From: Pseudomonas sp. KU26590 | GTDB taxonomy: Bacteria > Pseudomonadota > Gammaproteobacteria > Pseudomonadales > Pseudomonadaceae | NCBI RefSeq assembly: GCF_026153515.1 | Contig: NZ_CP110644.1 | Coordinates: 3,439,501-3,503,500, forward strand | Direction: 5' to 3' | DNA length: 64,000 bases | In this document: positions 40,979-51,770 of the stretch, in pieces | How positions within the stretch are numbered: the first letter of the stretch is position 1 | How the letters are laid out: each line of letters begins with the position of its first letter | Notes under the pieces: model-generated | Told to the model about the DNA's origin: nothing | What the model saw: only the letters and a program-made list of their open reading frames with translations | The model's database searches: none | Position numbers and translations under genes: made by a program

Positions 40979-43701
40979 CACGGCTCCTGCTTTTTCAGCA
41001 TGAACAGGCTGATTGCGCTGAACGCCACGAAAAAACCGGCCAACGCCAGGCACTGGGGCCAGAGTTGCCTGATATCCAGGGCCTTGGTGAAGGTGCCGAC
41101 GGCGATGTCCAGAAAGTATCCGGCGGGGAACAGCGCCCCCATGATCGCCGCAGTCCCTTCCAGTGAGGAGCGGGGTACGATCAGCCCTGAAAACTGAATG
41201 GTCGGCAGACTGGTGATGATCATCGTGCCGAGAATGGCGGCAATCTGCGTGCGCGTAAAAGCAGAAATCAACAGCCCCATGCTGGTCGTTGCCAGTACGT
41301 ACAGCAACCCGCCCAACGCGAGTGTCAGCAGGCTACCTTTGAACGGAACCTGAAACAGCCAACGATTCATCGCTGTCAGGAGGCACAGATTGATCAGGCT
41401 GATAACGACATAGGGCATCTGTTTGCCCAGCAGAAACTCGAGCCGCGACAGGGGTGTGGCGAAGAAATTGGTAATCGATCCCAACTCCTTCTCGCGCACG
41501 ATGCCCAGTGCTGTGAGCATCGCTGGAATGAACGCCAGAATCAGCGCCATGACGCCAGGTCCGATGGCGTTGACGCTGACCACATCCTGGTTGTAGCGGA
41601 AGCGAACCTGCATATTCGCCGCCTGCCGAGGCGCCTTGGCGTGGCTGTTCAGCGCGAGCATTTGCTGAAGGTTCGCGGCGTGTACCGACTCCACATAGTT
41701 ACGAGCGGTCTCGGCGCGAAAGGGCATACCGCCTTCCAGCCACGCAGCCACCACAGGCTGGCGGCCGGCGTAGAGATCGCGACCGAACCCCGGTGGGATT
41801 TCCAGCGCCAGTTTGATCTCCGAGCGTTGCAGGCGTTGTTGCAACGCCACAGGGTCGTGAATAGGGGCCTGTTCAGAGAAATAACGAGAACCACGGAATG
41901 CCTCAAGGTAGGCGCGACTCTGGGGCGACTGGTCCTGGTCAAAGGTGGCGAACGCCAGGTTTTCCACGTCCAGCGAGATGCCGAAGCCGAAGATCACCAT
42001 CATGAACAAGGCGCCAACGAACGCGAATGTCAGGCGCACCCGGTCGCGCTGTAACTCCCGAGTCTCCTTGCTCGCAACCGCCAGCAAACGACGCAAACGA
42101 AAGCGCTGTGGTAGGCCTGGCGGCGCCTCGTCCTGAGCAAATCCCGCCTTACTCCCGGACGATGGGGCATTTGGCGCCTGGGCGTGTTCAAGACAGGCAA
42201 TAAACGCCAGTTCAAGGGTCGCTGCTGAATACTGCTTTTGCAGCTGGGCCGGGCTGCCACAGGCCAGCACTCTGCCTGCGTGCATGAACGAAATCCGGTC
42301 ACAGCGCATGGCTTCATTCATGAAGTGTGTCGACAGAAATATCGTCACCGCTTCATCGCGGGACAGCTCAGTCAGCAACACCCAGAAGGTATCCCGGGCC
42401 GCCGGATCCACACCCGACGTCGGTTCATCAAGGATCAGCACTTGCGGGCTGTGCAGCACCGCAACGGCCAGTGAAAGTCGCTGGCGCAGACCCAACGGCA
42501 ACGGGCCGGACGCTTGTGCGGCGACGTCGAGCAGTTCAAACCGGGCGAGCAGGGTGTCGATGCGGGCGGCGCTCTTGGCATGGGGCATGTCATAAAGGCG
42601 CGCATGTAGGTCGAGGTTCTGGCGCACCGTCAGCTCGCCATACAGGGAAAAGCTTTGGGACATGAAACCGACGTGCTTGCGGGTTTCCAGATCGCTGGCA
42701 TCCACCGGTTTTCCCAGCAACTTCGCCGTGCCCTGGGTCGCAGGAATTAATCCGGTGAGGACCTTCATCGTCGAGGTTTTACCGCAACCATTGGAGCCCA
42801 GAAAACCAAATATCTCGCCCCGGCCGATGGAAAAACTGACGTTATCCACGGCAGTGAAATCACCGAACCGAAGGGTCAGGTCGGTTGCTTCAATGGCGAC
42901 CTGCGGTGGGCCAGCGTCTTTTTTCCCCACTGCTGGCGCTGCCTGCCAGGGCGTTCTCTTGCCACCCTGAAAATGCGTGAAGGCATCGTCAAGCTTGCCG
43001 CTGGGCGTGGACGCGGCCAGATCGGCGCTGGGGCCTGATGCAATGAGGCGTCCTTGATCGAGCATCAGGCACTGTTCGAACTGTTCCGCCTCTTCCATGT
43101 ACGCAGTTGCCACAAGCAGCGTCAGCTGCGGCCGAAGGGCGCGCACCTGATCGATCAGTTGCCAAAAGCGCCGACGTGACAACGGGTCCACGCCGGTCGT
43201 AGGCTCATCGAGAATCAGCAGATCCGGCTCGTGAATCAGAGCGCAGCACAGGCCCAGCTTTTGCTTCATGCCTCCCGAAAGCTTGCCGGCAGGGCGGTCC
43301 TTGAATCTTTCAAGATCGGTGGCTGCCAGCAGATCGCTGAGTCGTGCTTCGGTACTTGGCCCCTGGAGGCTGAACAATGCCGCGAAGTAGCGCACGTTCT
43401 CGGCGATGCTCAAGTCCGGATACAGATTATTGCCCAGGCCCTGAGGCATGAATGCAATGCGCGCGTACAGCGTGTTGCGATGGGCGACATCGTTGATCAA
43501 ACCGTCCAGCACCCACAGTTGCCCGGTCTGCTGCTTTTTAACCCCGGCGATCAGCCCCAGCAGCGTGGACTTGCCTGCGCCGTCGGGACCGATGAGCCCG
43601 CAACGTATGCCGCGCGGCAGTTCAAGGTGGATGTCGGTCAACGCTTTCTGTGCGCCATAAGCATGGTTCAGTCCACTGGCTTTGATTGCCGGGCTTGTCA
43701 T
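40978..43701 (-). CDS. rbbA: RbbA-like fusion: two ABC ATPase domains plus ABC-2 permease
   Basis: This 907-residue protein has ATPase domain 1 (about 1-235; Walker A GPDGAGKST, signature LSGGM, Walker B LLILDEPT), ATPase domain 2 (about 270-500; Walker A GSNGCGKTS, Walker B VLILDEPT) and an ABC-2 permease (about 540-907). The second domain's signature is degenerate (PLGLRQRLS instead of LSGGQ), so the two sites are probably unequal. The whole layout matches E. coli RbbA/YhiH, described as a ribosome-associated ATPase but also placed among exporters. It is coupled by ATGA overlaps to both neighbours. In this setting an exporter role is more likely than a ribosomal one; that is inference. Confidence 0.9.
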   Translation of the reverse strand: MTSPAIKASGLNHAYGAQKALTDIHLELPRGIRCGLIGPDGAGKSTLLGLIAGVKKQQTGQLWVLDGLINDVAHRNTLYARIAFMPQGLGNNLYPDLSIAENVRYFAALFSLQGPSTEARLSDLLAATDLERFKDRPAGKLSGGMKQKLGLCCALIHEPDLLILDEPTTGVDPLSRRRFWQLIDQVRALRPQLTLLVATAYMEEAEQFEQCLMLDQGRLIASGPSADLAASTPSGKLDDAFTHFQGGKRTPWQAAPAVGKKDAGPPQVAIEATDLTLRFGDFTAVDNVSFSIGRGEIFGFLGSNGCGKTSTMKVLTGLIPATQGTAKLLGKPVDASDLETRKHVGFMSQSFSLYGELTVRQNLDLHARLYDMPHAKSAARIDTLLARFELLDVAAQASGPLPLGLRQRLSLAVAVLHSPQVLILDEPTSGVDPAARDTFWVLLTELSRDEAVTIFLSTHFMNEAMRCDRISFMHAGRVLACGSPAQLQKQYSAATLELAFIACLEHAQAPNAPSSGSKAGFAQDEAPPGLPQRFRLRRLLAVASKETRELQRDRVRLTFAFVGALFMMVIFGFGISLDVENLAFATFDQDQSPQSRAYLEAFRGSRYFSEQAPIHDPVALQQRLQRSEIKLALEIPPGFGRDLYAGRQPVVAAWLEGGMPFRAETARNYVESVHAANLQQMLALNSHAKAPRQAANMQVRFRYNQDVVSVNAIGPGVMALILAFIPAMLTALGIVREKELGSITNFFATPLSRLEFLLGKQMPYVVISLINLCLLTAMNRWLFQVPFKGSLLTLALGGLLYVLATTSMGLLISAFTRTQIAAILGTMIITSLPTIQFSGLIVPRSSLEGTAAIMGALFPAGYFLDIAVGTFTKALDIRQLWPQCLALAGFFVAFSAISLFMLKKQEP

Positions 43702-44807
43702 GGCAGCCGCGCGGGCCAGGCCGCAGTCGTTGTTCGCACATACCCCACGCCAGGCATGCCGGGTTTTGCCTGCAGGGTGTCGGCCGGGCTGACCAGCCGC
43801 GCCTTGACACGGAACACCAGTTTCTGCCGCTCGTCCCGGGTCTCTACCTCTTTCGGCGTGAACTGAGATTTGTCTTCGACGAAGGTAATGCGCGCCGGCA
43901 ATGGCTGACCGGGGAGGGCATCGAGAACGATTTTTGCGTCATCACCCACGGTCAACTTGCCGGCGGTAGCAGCTGGCAGATACAGGTTCATGTATTGGTC
44001 GCTGAGGTCGATGAGCACGAATACTTGCCCGCCCGCGCCCAGCACTTCGCCGGGTTCGGCCATGCGTAGCTGGATCAGACCGTCAATGGGGGCGCGCAGA
44101 CTGTTGTCGTCGATCTCGCTTTGCAGGCTCGCTGCCCGTGCCACTGCCTCGGCAATTGTTGCTTCGAGGGCCTGAACTTGAGCGCTGGCGGACCTGACCG
44201 CAGCACCACTGGTGTCGAACTGCGCTTGATGCTGATCGAACAGCTGAGCGCTGTAATAGCCGCGGTCGAACATCTGCTGTGCACGCCTGAGTTCCTGTCC
44301 TGCCAGCCGCTGCTCAGCCTGGCGCAGCTGCACGGTGGCTTGTGCCACCGCAACGTTCTGACGCGCCGCTGACACCCCCGCTTGTGCCTGGCGCAGCTGC
44401 GCTTCGAGGGTGCGTGTGTCCATCCGCGCCAGGAGTTGCCCGATGCTGACCTTGTCGCCTTCGTGCACCAGCACTTGTGCCAGTCGCCCAGCAGTCTTGC
44501 TGGCGATCTGCACTTCAGTCGCTTCCAGCCTTCCATTGGCGGCGTAGATATCCTTTGAGAGGGCAGGGTGGCTCCAGGACCAGTAACCAAACGCAGCGCC
44601 TGCCAGCATCAAGACCAGAACGACCAGTGCCGAGGCGACAAGCACGCGATGTTTCGTCAGCGCGGCATGCCACCCGGATTGCACGGGGGGCGTCACAGGT
44701 GCCGGGTTGGGCGTCGCCTGGTCTTTGTCGACAGGTTCAGGCGCCATTGGCGCTTTCGACACAGGCGCCTGCTTTTGCACAGCATCCAGATCAGTAGGCA
44801 ATGGCAT
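43698..44807 (-). CDS. HlyD-family membrane fusion protein (YhiI-like)
   Basis: This is a 369-residue periplasmic adaptor. A Pro-rich cytosolic tail is followed by one helix (LVASALVVLVLMLAGAAFGY), a lipoyl-like half (NGRLEATEVQIASKTAGRLA), a long coiled-coil hairpin (about 130-225), the returning lipoyl half (LRAPIDGLIQLRMAEPGEVL) and a beta-barrel. ATG 44807 was chosen because the earlier in-frame start leads into unrelated residues. Its stop overlaps the RbbA-like start (ATGA). It would link the inner-membrane ABC exporter to an outer-membrane channel encoded elsewhere. Confidence 0.88.
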   Translation of the reverse strand: MPLPTDLDAVQKQAPVSKAPMAPEPVDKDQATPNPAPVTPPVQSGWHAALTKHRVLVASALVVLVLMLAGAAFGYWSWSHPALSKDIYAANGRLEATEVQIASKTAGRLAQVLVHEGDKVSIGQLLARMDTRTLEAQLRQAQAGVSAARQNVAVAQATVQLRQAEQRLAGQELRRAQQMFDRGYYSAQLFDQHQAQFDTSGAAVRSASAQVQALEATIAEAVARAASLQSEIDDNSLRAPIDGLIQLRMAEPGEVLGAGGQVFVLIDLSDQYMNLYLPAATAGKLTVGDDAKIVLDALPGQPLPARITFVEDKSQFTPKEVETRDERQKLVFRVKARLVSPADTLQAKPGMPGVGYVRTTTAAWPARLP

Positions 44808-44818
44808 GCAGCACCCCG

Positions 44819-45466
44819 TCAGATGATGAGCAGACGGTTTTCGACGTTCGTGACGCCAGGTACTGCCCAGGCAGCTTGCTCGACCTCTTTGCGTTCGAGC
44901 CATCGCTCAACGGTGCCTTCCAGTTTGACCTCATTGCCCTCCACACGTACGTGGATCTTGCTGGCGTTCAGGTCCGAGCTTCTCGCCAGCGCCTCCTCGA
45001 TCATCCGCTTGATGTCTTGAGCATCAGCTTTGGGCCTTATGACCAGAAGGTTGTTAAGCCCCACGACGCCGTCCAGTTTCTGTATCGCCTTTTGCGCAGC
45101 CTCCTTCTGATATTGCCACTCCACGTTGCCCTCAAGCGTCACCCAACCCTGCTGCACCTTGACCTGTATTTGTTCGTCCGGGACTACGGTATTCCAGCGC
45201 AGCAGGTCCAGGCACCGCGAGGCCGTCACTTCGTCACCGAAACCCACTGCCGTTGTCGCGCGCACTTTCAGTTCCTCGGCGACAGCCCGCACCCCCTTGA
45301 CGCGCTTGACGGCCCGCTCTGTGGCGATCTTTTCAGCGTAGGTCCCTACATGACCCGTCAGGATGACGACGCCGTTTTCGATGGCGACGCCAATGGCGGC
45401 GGCATCGATGTGGGGCAAAAACTCAAGCTCGTCCAGAATGCTTCGGCGTAACGTCAAGTCGCTCAT
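44819..45466 (-). CDS. Three-repeat BON-domain protein, paralogue
   Basis: This is a 215-residue protein with three BON repeats, each containing the strand-turn pattern: GVVILTGHVGTY, GWVTLEGNVEWQ and NEVKLEGTVERW. It is clearly similar along its length to the BON protein at 39105, including similar spacing, but ends in NRLLII. There is no signal peptide from ATG 45466. It lies 11 bp upstream of the HlyD gene on the same strand, so it is probably the first gene of the exporter operon. The divergent gap to the Usp gene (143 bp) would hold the shared promoters. Confidence 0.87.
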   Translation of the reverse strand: MSDLTLRRSILDELEFLPHIDAAAIGVAIENGVVILTGHVGTYAEKIATERAVKRVKGVRAVAEELKVRATTAVGFGDEVTASRCLDLLRWNTVVPDEQIQVKVQQGWVTLEGNVEWQYQKEAAQKAIQKLDGVVGLNNLLVIRPKADAQDIKRMIEEALARSSDLNASKIHVRVEGNEVKLEGTVERWLERKEVEQAAWAVPGVTNVENRLLII

Positions 45467-45609
45467 GGTCAATCCTCTTGGCTGCAGGCACTGGCGCGCA
45501 GCCAAATCACCCGAAGCCACGCTGTAGTCATTGAACACTCGCCGGGAAATCAAACATTGAGGTTTGTCAGTGAAAGACGCTTTAGCCGCCAGGCGACGCG
45601 ATTTTCCTG

Positions 45610-46485
45610 ATGAACAATGACGGCTGGGGAAATGATCAGGATTTTAATCAACCTCTGATCTACATCAGATGCCCGGCGCGCTACACGCTCACACTCCGCT
45701 CGGGGCTTTTCAATCCTGAGGCACTGGCGAAACTGCGTGATGCCGACTTGCAGGTTCATCAGCACTGGCTCGAATCGCAAGTGCAAGAAGAGCGCAGCAA
45801 GGGCCTGGATGTCGATCTGCAACGGTTGGGGGCGGGGGATGTGTTCGAGGACATACAGCACTGCGTCAGAAGTGTCCGGCCCGTTATGTTGATCGAGGAC
45901 GTTCACCATGAAGCCTCACTGCAACGGCTCTTCTCCACGCCCCTGGATTGGAAGCTGTTGCGCCACTGCGCGTGCCCGGTTCAGCTTGTTACCCGTTCCA
46001 CGCATCCCTTGCCGGTCGAGATGCTGGCTGCGGTCAATCTCTATCGCATCGATGACGCCGACCTGCGCCTGAATCACCAGATACTCAACGTCGCGACACA
46101 GTTGGCCCTCCAGTGCCATGCCGTGCTGCACGTGCTGTATGTGTACGACTGGGCGGCGATTTACGCATCGGGCATGACCATCATGGGCGCCATACCGGTC
46201 GAGCCCGGGTTCCAGGAAGCCCTCAGTGACGCACACGAAGAGTCGTTTTCATTGTTATGTGCCCAGCATGGAATCTTGGAACGGCGTCGCCATTTCATGA
46301 CCGGCACCCCACAGCCCAAGATTGAAGCGTTCGCTCGACTAAACGACTTCGATCTGCGGGTGATGGGAACGATGCCGCGCCATGGTCTGGAACGGGTCAT
46401 GGGTGATACGGCAGAAGTGATCTTGGTACACGCGCCTTGCAGCGTACGGGTGGTCAAGGCCGGCCTGTTGAACATGGCATGCTGA
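45610..46485 (+). CDS. Tandem universal stress protein (UspE-like)
   Basis: This is a 291-residue protein of two Usp-like halves. The second half is the better preserved, with HAVLHVLYVYDWAAIYASGM and DLRVMGTMPRHGLERVMGDT followed by AEVILVHAPCSVRVVK; the glycine-rich nucleotide loop is partly degenerate (G-X2-X9-G pattern present as MGTMPRHGLERVMGDT). The first half is divergent. It stands divergent from the BON gene and ends two bases before the decayed Fnr-type gene on the other strand. Usp proteins rise on starvation and low oxygen, often under Anr/Fnr control, fitting this island. Confidence 0.8.
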   Translation: MNNDGWGNDQDFNQPLIYIRCPARYTLTLRSGLFNPEALAKLRDADLQVHQHWLESQVQEERSKGLDVDLQRLGAGDVFEDIQHCVRSVRPVMLIEDVHHEASLQRLFSTPLDWKLLRHCACPVQLVTRSTHPLPVEMLAAVNLYRIDDADLRLNHQILNVATQLALQCHAVLHVLYVYDWAAIYASGMTIMGAIPVEPGFQEALSDAHEESFSLLCAQHGILERRRHFMTGTPQPKIEAFARLNDFDLRVMGTMPRHGLERVMGDTAEVILVHAPCSVRVVKAGLLNMAC

Positions 46486-46486
46486 T

Positions 46487-46960
46487 TCAGAGCGTTTTTG
46501 GTCCGCAGCCACAGCCGTGTATCAACGCCTCCAGGCGCTTGAGGTCAAGGATCTCAACAGCGCGGCCGGAAATTCTGACCATGCTGTGGTCGCGCAGATA
46601 GGCGATGGCACGACAGATCGTTTCCAGGCGAAGTCCAAGGTATGAACCGATGTCTTCCCGCGTCATGCGCATGAGGTTGTGCTGCAACGAAGGCAGTTCA
46701 CGTGATAACCGTTCCAGGTGCGTAAAGCGAATAGGGCACACCTCACTGTCTTCCAGCGCGATGGCATCGCACACGTGACGACTGTCGCTGATTGCGTCGC
46801 AGCCGAGCAACTCTCCCGACATCTGAAACCCGGTCAGTTGATCGCGCCCGTCCTGGGAGGAAATCGTCGTCTTGAAAAAACCATAGCGCACCGCGTAAAG
46901 CGATCGCAGCGGATCGCCTGCGTGATAAAGCTATTTCGCCAGTGGACTGTGCATTTCCGG
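46487..46960 (-). pseudogene. Decayed Crp/Fnr-family (Anr/Dnr-like) regulator
   Basis: The remnant matches Fnr-type regulators: LYHAGDPLRSLYAVRYGFFK, DQLTGFQMSGELLGCDAISD and the recognition helix TREDIGSYLGLRLETICRAI are all recognisable. Two defects are visible. A TAG stop at 46931-46933, with what looks like one extra base, cuts off the N-terminus. About 45 residues, including the long dimer helix, are missing between LPSLQHNLMR and MTRED, which would be an in-frame deletion between similar Met-Arg-Met-like stretches. A cysteine-bearing stretch further upstream (to about 47040) may be the ruined Fe-S N-terminus. The remaining open frame (46487-46891) is unlikely to make a working regulator. 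Confidence 0.75.
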
Positions 46961-47214
46961 CGGCTGCGATACAGAGGTGGTGTGGATGGCGGAAGGCACT
47001 GGGTTGGCTTGCCGCCCATTGCTGCGCAGCATTTTCCCTTGGGCACGGCTGCACTAAGCATTCTCTCCTAAGACAGCCACCACCCCGATGTGCCGACCAT
47101 CGCACTGTGGAACTTTATTGAGCCAATGGCGTGAGGGAGCCCGCTGTCCAGTAAGCCTGAGCCTTCCTGACACAGCGACCGGTACTGGGCAGTTGGAGCC
47201 CAGCGATCGCCGGG

Positions 47215-49572
47215 TTAGCCGGATTTAAGCGCACTGAACCGAAGTCGCAAAGCGTTGCCCATTACGCAGACCGAGCTCAGGCTCATCGCCAATGCGCCGA
47301 TCATGGGCGACAAGAGCCAACCGGTGAAGGGGAACAGCACACCGGCCGCCAGGGGTATGCCCAGCATGTTGTAAAGGAGTGCGAACGTGAGGTTCTGCTT
47401 CATGTTGGCGACTGTGCTCACTGACAGCGCCCTTGCCGTCGCTATACCCAGCAGATCGCCTTTTACCAGCGTGAGCTGTGCGCTGTTCATCGCCACGTCA
47501 GTACCCGTGCCCATCGCAATGCCGACATTGGCTCTGGCCAGCGCTGGCGCGTCATTGATGCCATCGCCCGCCATCGCAACGATCCGGCCCTCTCGCTGAA
47601 GACGCTCCACCAGTTGCAGTTTGTCAGCCGGCTTGACCTCGCCATGGACTTCCTTGATACCCAGGCGCTTGCCCACGGCCTGCGCTGTAGTGAGGCCGTC
47701 GCCGGTGGCCATGATGATGCGCAAGCCCGATTGGCGCAGCGAATCCAGCGCGTCTGCCGTGGTGGCTTTGACCGGATCGGAGACCGCGAGCAGCCCCGCC
47801 AGTTTGCCGTCCACGGCCAGATGCATGACGCTGGCTCCGTCGGCGCGCAGTGCCTGGGCCTGGCTTGCCAGAGCCGACACATCGACACCCAGCTGCTCCA
47901 TCAGCGTCGGGTTGCCAATGGCGAGGGACTTTCCGTCCACGACACCCTTCACGCCGATGCCCGACGCTGAGTCGAATTGCTCGACCTTTTTCAGCTCCAG
48001 TTTGAGATCAAGCGCCGCCTTGACGATGGCTGCTGCCAAGGGGTGTTCACTGCCCTGATCAAGGCTGGCGGCAAGTTGCAGCACTTGGTTGTCGGCAAAG
48101 CCGTTGGCACCCAGGGCGCGTTCGAAAGTCGGCTTGCCTTCGGTCAGCGTACCGGTCTTGTCAACGATTAACGTATCGACCTTGCAGAGGTTTTCGATCG
48201 CTGCGGCATCGCGGAACAGCACACCTTGAGTGGCGCCACGGCCGGTCGCGACCATGATGGACATGGGGGTGGCCAGCCCGAGCGCGCAGGGGCAGGCAAT
48301 GATCAACACCGTCACCGCATTGATCAGACCGTACACCCAACTGGGCTGCGGGCCGAAGATGCCCCAGGCGAAGAACGTCAGCAACGCGATCCCTGCAACG
48401 CCATAGACGAAGTATTTGGACACGGTATCCGCCATGCGTTGCATGGGCGCTTTGGAACGCTGCGCCTGCGCCACCATCTGGACAATCTGCGAGAGCACAG
48501 TGGTCGCGCCCACGTGTTCGGAGCGCATCAGCAAAGCACCGCTGGTGTTGAGTGTGGCGCCAATGAGCTTGTCGCCAATGCCCTTGCTGACGGGCAAGGG
48601 TTCGCCGGTCAACATCGACTCGTCGAGCGAACTGCTGCCTTCGATGACCTCACCATCGACCGGCACCTTCTCGCCCGGACGCACGCGCAGTTGGTCACCT
48701 TCGTTCACCTCGGTCAGCGGCACGTCTTCTTCGGCGCCGTCAGCGTTCACCCGGCGGGCGGTTTTGGGCGCCAGGCCAAGCAGCGACTTGATCGCAGCCG
48801 ACGTCTTGGACCTGGCCTTGAGTTCAAGCAACTGGCCGAACAAGGTCAGCGAAATAATCACCACGGCGGCCTCAAAGTAGACCGCCACGCGGCCCATCGA
48901 GATAAAGGAGGGCGGAAAAACACCGGGCGCCAAAGTCGCCACAACGCTATAGAGAAAGGCTGCCCCGGTACCCAGGCTGATCAGTGTCCACATGTTGGGA
49001 CTGCGCTGCACCACGGACTGCGCGCCGCGTGCGAAGAACGGCCAGCCCGCCCATAGCACCACGGGTAAAGACAGGACCAACTCGACCCAACTCTGCGTGG
49101 TCATGTCGAACCCGCCAAGCGTATGACCGAACATGGAGAGCGTTGCGACGATCACAGTCAGCGGCAGCGTCCACCAAAAGCGTCGGGTAAAAGAGGCGAG
49201 TTCCGGATTCTCGTCATCATCAAGTTCCGGTACTACCGGCTCCAGCGCCATGCCGCACTTCGGGCAGTCGCCTGGATGTTCCTGCCGGATTTGCGGGTGC
49301 ATGGGGCAGGTGTACACCTTCGCCGCGGGTGCTGATGGCTCTTTGGCTGAACCCTTTGTTTGCCGGCTAAGCCCGATGTATCGGCCAGGCTCGGCGTTGA
49401 ACATGGTCAAACAGCGGGCGCTACAAAAGTAGAAACCTTTACCCTCATGTTCAGCCTTGTGCGGCGACTGCTCGGAGACCGTCATGCCGCAGACAGGGTC
49501 TGTGAGAGAGGAGCGCTCGGTCGAAGTTGCCTGATGCAGCGCGTCGTGGTCTGTGACCATTCGGGTATCCAT
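47215..49572 (-). CDS. Copper/heavy-metal P1B-type ATPase with YHS and metal-binding domains
   Basis: This is a 785-residue pump. A YHS domain ([20 protein letters not shown], about residues 22-68) and a heavy-metal-binding domain ([20 protein letters not shown], about 85-115) replace the usual CXXC HMA domain. Helices, the actuator TGE (MLTGEPLP), the ion-site CPC ([11 protein letters not shown]), phosphorylation DKTGT, the SEHPLA motif and [11 protein letters not shown] follow. It belongs to the SilP/CopA-like group, exporting Cu(I) or Ag(I). ATG 49572 is used; ATG 49560 is possible. An AACCCGCT/AGCGGGTT hairpin (49579-49604) lies just before the start. Confidence 0.9.
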   Translation of the reverse strand: MDTRMVTDHDALHQATSTERSSLTDPVCGMTVSEQSPHKAEHEGKGFYFCSARCLTMFNAEPGRYIGLSRQTKGSAKEPSAPAAKVYTCPMHPQIRQEHPGDCPKCGMALEPVVPELDDDENPELASFTRRFWWTLPLTVIVATLSMFGHTLGGFDMTTQSWVELVLSLPVVLWAGWPFFARGAQSVVQRSPNMWTLISLGTGAAFLYSVVATLAPGVFPPSFISMGRVAVYFEAAVVIISLTLFGQLLELKARSKTSAAIKSLLGLAPKTARRVNADGAEEDVPLTEVNEGDQLRVRPGEKVPVDGEVIEGSSSLDESMLTGEPLPVSKGIGDKLIGATLNTSGALLMRSEHVGATTVLSQIVQMVAQAQRSKAPMQRMADTVSKYFVYGVAGIALLTFFAWGIFGPQPSWVYGLINAVTVLIIACPCALGLATPMSIMVATGRGATQGVLFRDAAAIENLCKVDTLIVDKTGTLTEGKPTFERALGANGFADNQVLQLAASLDQGSEHPLAAAIVKAALDLKLELKKVEQFDSASGIGVKGVVDGKSLAIGNPTLMEQLGVDVSALASQAQALRADGASVMHLAVDGKLAGLLAVSDPVKATTADALDSLRQSGLRIIMATGDGLTTAQAVGKRLGIKEVHGEVKPADKLQLVERLQREGRIVAMAGDGINDAPALARANVGIAMGTGTDVAMNSAQLTLVKGDLLGIATARALSVSTVANMKQNLTFALLYNMLGIPLAAGVLFPFTGWLLSPMIGALAMSLSSVCVMGNALRLRFSALKSG

Positions 49573-49694
49573 GCCTTAAACCCGCTAGGCTTGGCGAGCG
49601 GGTTATCGTTGTGTAGTGAACTGGATGCGCCCATCCAACGCATCGGGCCCTGCCGACCAACGTGAGTTGAGCTGCGTCTGCGTGAGTGTCTTGA

Positions 49695-51770
49695 TCACGG
49701 CGTAATACCACGCGCGATTTGTTCGCGGGCGGCGCGCAAAACAGTGTCCAGCTCAAACCCGAAATGCGTCTGTACAGCCATCCCCGGGGCCGAGAGCCCG
49801 AAGCTGTGCATCGCGATGATCGTGCCGTGGCGGCCCACATAACGGTCCCAGCCCAGCGCCGAAGCGGCTTCCACCGAAACCCGCGCCAGGATGGCCTCGG
49901 GCAGTACGTGGTCGCGATAGGCTTCGTCCTGGGACTCGAACAGGTCCCATGACGGCATGCTGACAACGCGCGCCTTGATCCCTTCCACTTTCAGTTGCTC
50001 GTAGGCTGCAATACACAGGGCGACCTCACTGCCGCTCGCCAACAGCAGCACCTGCGCACGGCCGTCTTCTGGGTCGGCCAGCACATAGGCGCCACGTGCC
50101 AGGCCTTGAGCACTGGCATAGCGCGTGCGGTCCAGTGTAGGCAGAGCCTGTCGCGAGAGCACCAGGCTGGCCGGCCGGTCGTTGAGGGTCATGACCACGC
50201 GCCACGCCTGGACGACCTCATTGGCGTCGGCTGGCCGGATCGTCACCATGCCGGGCAAGGCGCGAAATGCAGCCAAATGCTCAACAGGTTGATGGGTAGG
50301 GCCATCTTCCCCCATGGCTATGGAGTCATGGGTCCACACGTAGATCACGGGCAGGCCCATCATGGCGGCAAGCCGAATCGCGCCGCGTGCATAGTCCGAA
50401 AACACAAGGAAACTGGCGGCGAAGGGACGCAGACCAGACAGCGCCATGCCGCTGGCGATGGCGCACATCGCGTGTTCGCGGATGCCGAAGTGAAAGTTTC
50501 GGCCCGAGGGTGAGGAGGGTTCAAAGGCGCCCGCGAAATCAAATCTCAGTGTCGTCTTGGTGGAAGGGGCCAAGTCTGCTGAACCGCCCAGCAGCCAGGG
50601 AACCTGCCGAGCGATACTGTTGAGCACACGGCCTGAAGCGTCTCGCGTTGCCACACCTTGGGCGTCGGGCGCGAAGTCCGGCATATGGGCGTCCCAGCCA
50701 TCAGGCAAGTGGCGAAGCTGCATCTGGTCGATTTGCAGTGCAAGATCGGGGTATTGCTCACGGTAGTTTTCAAAGCGCACACGCCATGCCGAGTGCTCAC
50801 TCGAACCGCGCTGCCCGAAGTGAGCTCTGAAATGCTCGCGCACGCCGGCAGGCACCGCGAAATTCTCGTCCGGATCAACGTCATAGAATTCTTTTGCGTC
50901 ACGTGACTCGTCCACGCCGAGCGGCTCGCCGTGAGCCTTGGCGCTGTCCTGCTTGTGAGGCGCGCCGTATCCGATATGACTATCGACGATGATCAGGGTT
51001 GGACGCTGGGCTGTGCACCTGAAGGTTTCCAGTGCCAGCGCCGTGGCTTCGATGTCGTTGGCGTCAGCCACATGGAGCACCTGCCAGCCGCAGGCGCTAA
51101 AACGCTCACCGACGTTTTCGGTAAAGGTGATGGCGGTCGATCCTTCGATGCTTATGCCGTTGCAGTCATAGATCCAGCACAGTCTGCTCAGCTTCAAATG
51201 GCCTGCCAGCGAGGCCGCTTCAGCGCTCAGGCCTTCCATCATGTCGCCGTCACCGGCCAATGCGACCACGCGATGATCAAACAGTGTAAAGCCAGGGCGG
51301 TTGTAGGTGGCTGCCAGCCAGGCTTGCGCGATGGCCATGCCAACACTGGTCGCCACCCCTTGGCCCAGCGGGCCGGTGGTGGTCTCTACGCCGGTGGTCC
51401 ATCCCTGTTCTGGATGCCCGGTACAACGGCTGCCTGCCTGACGAAAGCTTTGCAGATCGGCCATGGTGACCGCCAGGCCCTCTCGCTTTGGGTCCCGCTG
51501 CGTCGCGGACTTGATGCCGCACAGGTGTATGAGCCCGTACAACAGGGCGGACGCGTGACCGACCGACAGCACGAAACGGTCGCGATCAGGCCACGCGGCA
51601 TCTTCGGGGTCAAAGCGCAAAAAATGCTGCCACAGGCAGTAAGCCGTAGGCGCTGCGCCCATTGGGGTGCCAGGATGGCCGGAATCGGCCTTTTGCACCT
51701 GGTCGATGGCCAGGGTGCGCAGCGTGTTGATGCACAAGAGGTCGAGTGCTTGATCCGCACGGTCAGTCAT
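49695..51770 (-). CDS. tkt: Transketolase
   Basis: This is a 691-residue thiamine-diphosphate enzyme that moves two-carbon units between sugar phosphates in the pentose-phosphate pathway. The TPP-binding motif is [20 protein letters not shown], ending in YDCNGIS; the active-site region [17 protein letters not shown] and central [17 protein letters not shown] also match. Length is normal (about 665-700). Its ATG overlaps the pgi stop (ATGA). It is probably a second copy beside a core tkt elsewhere in the genome. Co-transcription with pgi and a PRC-barrel gene is unusual and suggests rerouting of carbon under stress. Confidence 0.93.
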   Translation of the reverse strand: MTDRADQALDLLCINTLRTLAIDQVQKADSGHPGTPMGAAPTAYCLWQHFLRFDPEDAAWPDRDRFVLSVGHASALLYGLIHLCGIKSATQRDPKREGLAVTMADLQSFRQAGSRCTGHPEQGWTTGVETTTGPLGQGVATSVGMAIAQAWLAATYNRPGFTLFDHRVVALAGDGDMMEGLSAEAASLAGHLKLSRLCWIYDCNGISIEGSTAITFTENVGERFSACGWQVLHVADANDIEATALALETFRCTAQRPTLIIVDSHIGYGAPHKQDSAKAHGEPLGVDESRDAKEFYDVDPDENFAVPAGVREHFRAHFGQRGSSEHSAWRVRFENYREQYPDLALQIDQMQLRHLPDGWDAHMPDFAPDAQGVATRDASGRVLNSIARQVPWLLGGSADLAPSTKTTLRFDFAGAFEPSSPSGRNFHFGIREHAMCAIASGMALSGLRPFAASFLVFSDYARGAIRLAAMMGLPVIYVWTHDSIAMGEDGPTHQPVEHLAAFRALPGMVTIRPADANEVVQAWRVVMTLNDRPASLVLSRQALPTLDRTRYASAQGLARGAYVLADPEDGRAQVLLLASGSEVALCIAAYEQLKVEGIKARVVSMPSWDLFESQDEAYRDHVLPEAILARVSVEAASALGWDRYVGRHGTIIAMHSFGLSAPGMAVQTHFGFELDTVLRAAREQIARGITP

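Noticed and set aside
49579..49604. Hairpin before the P-ATPase start as a terminator of upstream transcription
   Set aside because: Eight-base arms are present, but there is no T-run on either strand. It could be a regulatory hairpin, and the evidence is insufficient.
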